A stretch of 64,000 nt of DNA from Paenibacillus amylolyticus (GTDB lineage: Bacteria; Bacillota; Bacilli; Paenibacillales; Paenibacillaceae): contig NZ_BCNV01000011.1 in NCBI RefSeq assembly GCF_001570725.1, positions 1-64,000 on the forward strand, given 5' to 3'. The notes beneath the pieces were generated by a model. That model ran no database searches. It saw nothing but the letters and a program-made list of their open reading frames with translations, and had not been told where the DNA came from. The first letter of the stretch is position 1; each line of letters starts with the position of its first letter. The translations under genes and the position numbers were made by a program. This document shows, piece after piece, positions 59,493 to 64,000 of the stretch.

Positions 59493-59527
59493 CGTCCCAG
59501 GAGGGGTACTCTCCTTCCAGTCGAGAC
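59493..59527 (-). pseudogene. 35-nt minihelix-like relic of tRNA-Arg (right, proximal)
   Basis: Differs from the other two relics at one position, a T to C change inside the predicted 7-nt loop (AGTACCC), so both stems are preserved. Confidence 0.75.
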
Positions 59528-59598
59528 TGCGAAGTAGTGCTAACGAAGCGGATGCTCCGACGAACCATTGGGGTTCTCTTCCCCTGAACGAAAAAAAG

Positions 59599-59620
59599 AA
59601 GCTCCCCGAAGGAAGCTTCT
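59599..59620 (-). terminator. terminator of the right tRNA-Arg gene
   Basis: GAAGCTTCC/GGGGAGCTTC stem with a 3-nt loop and seven T on the minus strand, about ten bases past the tRNA. Confidence 0.88.
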
Positions 59621-59629
59621 TTTTTTTTA

Positions 59630-59703
<74 letters not shown>

Positions 59704-59736
59704 AAATATGTATAATAAATTTTCGGCGCGGTTCTT

Positions 59737-59764
59737 ATTATACTCTGTTTTCTATATTTTTCAA
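59737..59764 (-). promoter_or_regulatory. promoter of the right tRNA-Arg gene
   Basis: TTGAAA (59759-59764), 16 bp, TATAAT (59737-59742) on the minus strand, about 34 bp before the tRNA 5' end. Confidence 0.8.
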
Positions 59765-59995
59765 TAGTTTTATAAAAAAATTAATAATTACACTTAAATG
59801 CGGGTTCAACAATGTACTTTTCGGTGTTATTCTCATACTCCATTACCTTTAGGAATATGATAGCTTGAACCAGGCTATATTGAGGAGATTGGAACAATTA
59901 GAGCAGGATTAACATAAGACATGTTCAATGTCAGAATTGCTGGGTAATCTTTTGCATACATACATTTCAGTGTTCCATTGAAGGAGAGAATCGTC

Positions 59996-60289
59996 ATGAG
60001 ACAACTTTTATCAGCCCTATCCTATTTCAGTATTTTCTTTGCCCCGTTCCTGTTTCCGATCATTATATGGATTGTTGCCAAGGATGCTTACATCGAGGGA
60101 CATGCGAAACGCGCTTTATTCTCACATGTATTCCCGTTTCTCGCCGCTATTCCGCTATTTTATTTCTTCGTGACTGCGCATAGCCTTGGTTCTGCCGTCG
60201 GGTTTGTCATTTTATTCTTTGTGATCTACGGATTAAGCTTTGTATACAACGTCGTCAAAGGCATTCAAGTGCTGCGCGAGTATGCTTAA
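59996..60289 (+). CDS. DUF4870-type small membrane protein
   Basis: About 97 residues with three hydrophobic helices (LSYFSIFFAPFLFPIIIWIV, AALFSHVFPFLAAIPLFYF-like and VGFVILFFVIYGLSFVYNVV). The conserved HAKRALFSH between helices one and two fits the DUF4870/Tic20-like family; the function is unknown. ATG 59996 follows AAGGAGAG; the upstream in-frame TTG at 59978 is part of that SD region and is rejected. Confidence 0.75.
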   Translation: MRQLLSALSYFSIFFAPFLFPIIIWIVAKDAYIEGHAKRALFSHVFPFLAAIPLFYFFVTAHSLGSAVGFVILFFVIYGLSFVYNVVKGIQVLREYA

Positions 60290-60322
60290 TCTCAGCTCAA
60301 TCTGATCTGACCTCGCATAACA

Positions 60323-60352
60323 AACCCCGCCGTTCAACAACGGCGGGGTTTT
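60323..60352 (+). terminator. terminator after the DUF4870 gene
   Basis: Perfect 12-bp stem AACCCCGCCGTT/AACGGCGGGGTT (60323-60334 with 60339-60350), 4-nt loop, short T run. It may also serve the two minus-strand genes ending at 60461. Confidence 0.88.
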
Positions 60353-60460
60353 CCAGTTACATTTATAGATGCAATTACAGCAACAGGTCACTGTCTACGT
60401 ACAACTCAACATTGACCTTCTGTCTCGCAATCACCACATGTGTTGCTGGATCGTTACCTG

Positions 60461-60817
60461 TTATGCCTGCCCAACCAGATAACGCTGAAGTGTGGGACCC
60501 AGCAAACCAAATGCAAACAGTTCACTTTGAAACCGAGCCTTATCTTCTTCGGCAGTGATGCCTTCGCTGTTCTCAAACGCGGTTTCTGTCGCCTCTTCAA
60601 ATGCGGTATGCATATTATTGTTATACCAGTCGATCGCTGAATCGGAGTGATTGCGTACAATTCGAACGACTTCCAGCGAATTGCCCGGCTGCGTGGAGGC
60701 CACGTATACAAGTAATGACGGGTCTCCAGCATTTCCAGGCTGCACTTCAACCTCTGCACAGGACAATCCATCTACCTCGGTTAATCTGCGTATTTTGGCA
60801 TCTTGAATGGCATACAT
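60461..60817 (-). CDS. uncharacterised small protein, second of a pair
   Basis: A 118-residue soluble protein of unknown function (starts MYAIQDAKIRRLTEVDGL; middle VYVASTQPGNSLEVVRIVRN; acidic helical end). ATG 60817 is preceded by AAAAGGAGC. It follows the gene at 60849 by 31 bp on the same strand, suggesting an operon. No cysteine pair, membrane segment or known motif was recognised. Confidence 0.65.
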   Translation of the reverse strand: MYAIQDAKIRRLTEVDGLSCAEVEVQPGNAGDPSLLVYVASTQPGNSLEVVRIVRNHSDSAIDWYNNNMHTAFEEATETAFENSEGITAEEDKARFQSELFAFGLLGPTLQRYLVGQA

Positions 60818-60848
60818 TCGTCATCGCGCTCCTTTTCCTATGTGCTTA

Positions 60849-61148
60849 TCATGTACTTTGTTCAATCTGATATCGTGTCTCTGGTGTCCCCAATCGATAA
60901 ATTTCCCGATACACCTGTTGTAATACCGTTTCATACGCCCGGTTTACGGACTCCTCCGGTGTATCTGGCCATGGGAATACCATGCCAGGAAAGGCTTCTT
61001 CCTCCTTTTCCTGCATGAGATTGAGCATTCCCAGTAATTGCTCCGCTTCCTGTGGCGTAGCCTGAATGATCCATTCATATGATGTTACAGATGGATCCGG
61101 AATAACGGAGCGGCCCATGACAGACACATAATACTTCATACTGTCCAT
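60849..61148 (-). CDS. uncharacterised small protein, first of a pair
   Basis: A 99-residue soluble protein (MDSMKYYVSVMGRSVIPDP; middle TPQEAEQLLGMLNLMQEKEE; PWPDTPEESVNRAYETVLQQ). I do not recognise it. GAAGGAGAG precedes ATG 61148 at good distance. It is divergent from asnB with a 193-bp shared upstream region. Confidence 0.65.
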   Translation of the reverse strand: MDSMKYYVSVMGRSVIPDPSVTSYEWIIQATPQEAEQLLGMLNLMQEKEEEAFPGMVFPWPDTPEESVNRAYETVLQQVYREIYRLGTPETRYQIEQST

Positions 61149-61341
61149 TGCATGTTCTCTCCTTCACAGGCATGTTGAGGCCGTTGTCCCTAGAACTAGT
61201 TTCCGAAGAGGACAGACATTTTATGCCTGCTTTCGGCATATATTTGTTACGACTTCTGACGAAAAAGACAACATTTGCTGGCTGTCAGTAATTCTGCAGC
61301 CATACGGATGAATGACTCGACCAAGAAAGGATGAACAAACC

Positions 61342-63186
61342 ATGTGCGGTATTACCGGCTTCATACAGTGGAATCGGGATCTGACCCAGGAATCAGAGCT
61401 GCTGGTCCGTATGACGGACAGCTTGTCGAACCGGGGGCCCGACGCTTCAGGTACATGGATCTCCAATCCTTGTGCCTTTGGACATCGGCGTCTTAGTGTA
61501 ATGGACCCCGAGAACGGGGCACAGCCCATGCATGCGTTACAAGGAGATACCTCCTATACCGTCGTGTATAACGGAGAACTATACAATGCACCCGAGTTGA
61601 AAAAGGAACTGCTCCAGCGGGGGCATCAGTTCCGTACGCAATGTGATACGGAAGTGTTGCTCGCCTCTTATATTGAGTGGGGACCGGCATGCGTTGACCG
61701 GTTTAACGGTATTTTCGCTTTTGCCATATGGGATGGGGGACGCGAACAGGTTTTTATCGCACGGGATCGCCTTGGCGTGAAACCTCTGTTCTATAGCAAT
61801 GCCAAAGACACACTCGTATTCGGCTCAGAGCCCAAAGCTCTGCTCATTCACCCGGATGTGGAAGCCGCTGTTGGCCCGGAAGGATTGGCCGAAGTTTTTA
61901 TCGTAGGGCCTGCACGGACACCAGGACACGGCGTATACTCTTCACTGAACGAACTCAAGCCTGCACACGCGCTCATCTACAACCGAAACGGGATTCGAAC
62001 CTATGCCTACTGGAAACTGGAAAGCCAGAAACACGAACATAATCTGGAAGAGACCGCAGCCGAGGTGCGAACCCTCTTGCAAGATACACTGGAGCGCCAG
62101 CTGGCATCGGATGTTCCTGTATGCTCTCTTTTATCAGGGGGACTGGACTCCAGTGCCTTGTCTGCGTTAGCCGTGGATTATTACAACCGGACGGGGCAAG
62201 GCCAAGTCAGTACGTATTCTGTCGATTATGTGGATAATGCCAAGCATTTTCAGGCGCATTCCTTTCAGCCCGGTGCAGATGGGCCCTGGATTAAGCGTAT
62301 GGTGGATGAACTCAAGACCGACCATCACTGGATAGAAATCGAGAACGGAGAACTGGTTCATGCTTTGACACAGGCCATGCTTGTGCGGGATCTACCGGGC
62401 ATGGCGGATGTGGACTCTTCACTCTATCTGTTCTGTAAAGAAATCAAAAAAGGGGCTACGGTTGCCATTTCAGGTGAAGCGGCGGATGAAGTGTTCGGCG
62501 GCTACCCTTGGTTCCATCGCGAAGATATGCTGAACTCCGGTACGTTTCCATGGTCTGTAGCACCTGATATGCGAGCAGCGCTGTTATCTCCGGACATTCG
62601 GGAATGGATTCGACCACTCGACTATTTGGCAGACCGTTATTCCGATGCAGTGGCTGAAGTGCCTCTTCTGGATGGAGAAACGGGCAAAGCTGCACAAATG
62701 CGGGTGATGTCCTACCTGAACATTACACGTTTCATGCCTACACTTCTGGATCGCAAAGACCGGATGAGTATGGGGGCAGGATTGGAAGTACGGGTACCTT
62801 ACTGTGACCATCGTCTGATCCAATATGTATTTAACGTCCCTTGGGAAATGAAAATAACGGGCGGGCGGGAAAAAGGCATTCTGCGTAAGGCACTCGAAGG
62901 TGTCCTGCCTGACGATGTGTTATATCGTAAAAAGAGTCCTTACCCGAAAACACATAATCCACAATACCTGGCCGCGGTCAAACAACAGGTACTTGATATT
63001 CTGGATGATCCCACATCGCCTATCTTGCCTTTGATCGACAAAGCTCAGATCCGCAATCTTGCATCTTCACCGGATGCTGCTTCCAATCTTCCCTGGTTCG
63101 GACAGTTGATGTCAGGTCCCCAGCTATTTGCATATCTGACTCAGATCAATTCCTGGTTGAAGACATATAAAGTTGCTATTCGTTAG
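61342..63186 (+). CDS. asnB: asparagine synthetase (glutamine-hydrolysing)
   Basis: A 614-residue two-domain enzyme making asparagine from aspartate, ATP and glutamine. The N-terminal glutaminase has the nucleophile Cys2 (MCGITGFIQW), RGPDASG and YNGELYN; the synthetase domain has the PP-loop LLSGGLDSSALSAL (SGGLDS at 265-270) and SGEAADEVFGGYPWFHRE. The frame opens at 61312, but Cys must be exposed by removal of Met1, so ATG 61342 behind AAGAAAGGATGA is the start. Size and layout resemble the AsnO/AsnB group of Bacillus. Confidence 0.95.
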   Translation: MCGITGFIQWNRDLTQESELLVRMTDSLSNRGPDASGTWISNPCAFGHRRLSVMDPENGAQPMHALQGDTSYTVVYNGELYNAPELKKELLQRGHQFRTQCDTEVLLASYIEWGPACVDRFNGIFAFAIWDGGREQVFIARDRLGVKPLFYSNAKDTLVFGSEPKALLIHPDVEAAVGPEGLAEVFIVGPARTPGHGVYSSLNELKPAHALIYNRNGIRTYAYWKLESQKHEHNLEETAAEVRTLLQDTLERQLASDVPVCSLLSGGLDSSALSALAVDYYNRTGQGQVSTYSVDYVDNAKHFQAHSFQPGADGPWIKRMVDELKTDHHWIEIENGELVHALTQAMLVRDLPGMADVDSSLYLFCKEIKKGATVAISGEAADEVFGGYPWFHREDMLNSGTFPWSVAPDMRAALLSPDIREWIRPLDYLADRYSDAVAEVPLLDGETGKAAQMRVMSYLNITRFMPTLLDRKDRMSMGAGLEVRVPYCDHRLIQYVFNVPWEMKITGGREKGILRKALEGVLPDDVLYRKKSPYPKTHNPQYLAAVKQQVLDILDDPTSPILPLIDKAQIRNLASSPDAASNLPWFGQLMSGPQLFAYLTQINSWLKTYKVAIR

Positions 63187-63212
63187 AATGACCTTCTGAT
63201 CTCTCATTCATC

Positions 63213-63261
63213 AAAAAAAAGGTGTCAGGAGAACAGCATAACTGTTGTTCTCACTGACACC
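63213..63261 (-). terminator. terminator after the chemoreceptor gene
   Basis: A long stem (GGTGTCAG...CTGACACC, 63221-63261, with inner GAGAACA/TGTTCTC) followed by eight T on the minus strand; the plus strand tail is CTCTTG, so it acts mainly leftward but may also affect asnB transcripts. Confidence 0.85.
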
Positions 63262-63314
63262 CTCTTGTTATACACATTCATGTATGCTGAATTTCACACT
63301 GGAACCATCCATCA

Positions 63315-64000
63315 TCACACTTTAAATTGACTCAATGACTGCTGTAACCCTTCTGCCATAGACGAAAGATCATTAGCAGCTGAAGCAATCTCCTGCATCG
63401 CAGACAGTTGTTCTTCTGATGTTGCACTGACTTCCTCTGTTCCAGCAGCCGCATTCTCTGTTACTTCCATGATTGTCTTCATGGACACATTGATCTGCTC
63501 CACACCCGCTGCCATTTGTTCAATGGATGCAGATACCTCCTGAGTCTGACCAGCTACATTGCTAACAGCTTCACGAATTTCTTCGAAAGTACCGCCTGCT
63601 CTATGAACAAGCTCTATACCCTCTTGAACCTCCGCGGTTACTTCTCCCATGGATTGCATTGCATCACTCATGCCTTTGTTAATGGCAGCAACAAGTGTGC
63701 TGATCTGTTCAGCTGATTTCGCCGATTGGTCAGACAGCTTACGTACCTCGGTAGCAACTACCTCGAATCCACGACCATGCTCGCCTGCTCTTGCAGCTTC
63801 AATCGCTGCATTCAGAGACAGCAAATTTGTTTGGGCCGATATTTCAGATATACTCTCCACCATGAGTCCAATCTCCTGAGAGTGATTGCCCAGTTCTTCA
63901 ATAACCGCCGCAAGGGTCTGAACGGTCTGATGAATAGAATTCATCTGTCCAACAGCGGACTGAACTGCCTCGTTACCAGACATGGTTTTGGCTGATGCAT
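63315..64000 (-). CDS. methyl-accepting chemotaxis protein, signalling domain (partial)
   Basis: At least 228 residues, cut by the right window edge; the frame stays open past the first in-window ATG (…ASAKT before MSGNEA), so no start is assigned. It is a long antiparallel coiled-coil with the invariant hairpin tip ISEISAQTNLLSLNAAIEAA then RAGEHGRGFEVVA, which binds CheA and CheW. Methylation-type Glu/Gln pairs are visible in the C-terminal helix. The sensor and membrane part lie outside the window. Confidence 0.95.
   Translation of the reverse strand, partial: ASAKTMSGNEAVQSAVGQMNSIHQTVQTLAAVIEELGNHSQEIGLMVESISEISAQTNLLSLNAAIEAARAGEHGRGFEVVATEVRKLSDQSAKSAEQISTLVAAINKGMSDAMQSMGEVTAEVQEGIELVHRAGGTFEEIREAVSNVAGQTQEVSASIEQMAAGVEQINVSMKTIMEVTENAAAGTEEVSATSEEQLSAMQEIASAANDLSSMAEGLQQSLSQFKV

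Larger units (their letters stand above)
59323..59629 (-). repeat. right tRNA-associated tandem repeat array (period 137 bp)
   Basis: Reading leftward from the right tRNA-Arg: terminator (59599-59619 plus T tail), conserved block, 35-nt tRNA relic, terminator (59461-59480), conserved block, second 35-nt relic, third terminator (59329-59346). The two relics are 137 bp apart, and the first is 137 bp from the tRNA 3' end. The blocks match the left array almost base for base (GGTTCGTCGGAGCATCCGCT). Confidence 0.87.

Noticed and set aside
52117..59629. CRISPR-like interpretation of the tandem arrays
   Set aside because: The units are 134-137 bp with nearly identical internal sequence, no short repeat/variable spacer alternation and no cas genes.

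Overview
The window looks like a chromosomal stretch of a spore-forming Paenibacillus. The basis is the gene order, the morphogenetic spore genes (spoVID, spoIVFA/FB, spo0B, a SafA-like LysM protein), the Firmicutes T-box and L21 leader, strong AGGAGG ribosome-binding sites with many GTG and TTG starts, and moderate GC content. The genus is inferred; no database search was possible.

Region by region. (1) 1-386 holds the 5' end of a 16S rRNA gene on the minus strand, its leader and an rrn promoter. (2) 609-8421 carries a LysM spore-coat type protein, ilvE, and an amino-acid operon read as ACT regulator - hom - thrC - thrB - pheA. (3) 8497-25415 is the classic Firmicutes cluster obgE, spo0B, rpmA, prp, rplU, rng, spoIVFB/FA, minDC, mreDCB, radC, maf, a DUF4321 protein, a SPOR protein at the spoIIB position, murC and folC. 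(4) 25494-30200 has valS behind a valine T-box, then spoVID. (5) 30568-39422 is the heme cluster hemA-hemX-sirC-hemC-cobA/hemD-hemB-hemL plus an RluA-family pseudouridine synthase; siroheme genes are embedded in it. (6) 39926-51853 is the proteostasis block engB, lon, lonB, ispG, clpX, clpP, tig and a YsoA-like protein. Everything from 691 to 51853 is on the minus strand and is mostly core genome.

From about 51990 the character changes to accessory DNA. Two identical tRNA-Arg(UCU) genes lie in inverted orientation at 52043-52116 and 59630-59703. Each is followed by a tandem array with a period of 134-137 bp. Each complete unit contains an intrinsic terminator, a conserved roughly 70-bp block and a 35-nt relic of the same tRNA that keeps both acceptor ends and could fold as an acceptor/T-arm-like minihelix. 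Between the arrays sit a CynX-type MFS transporter, a 1310-aa Vpr-like S8 protease and a SAM methyltransferase, plus a long imperfect inverted repeat. Right of the second tRNA are a DUF4870 membrane protein, two unrecognised small genes, a glutamine-dependent asparagine synthetase and the C-terminal part of a chemoreceptor.

The tRNA-minihelix arrays are the most unusual structure seen. Other points worth a look are a probable AUU start codon, a terminator-like hairpin in front of hemB, a catalytically degenerate LytM domain in SpoIVFA and an acidic insertion inside the subtilisin domain. No transposase, integrase, CRISPR array or defence system was found.
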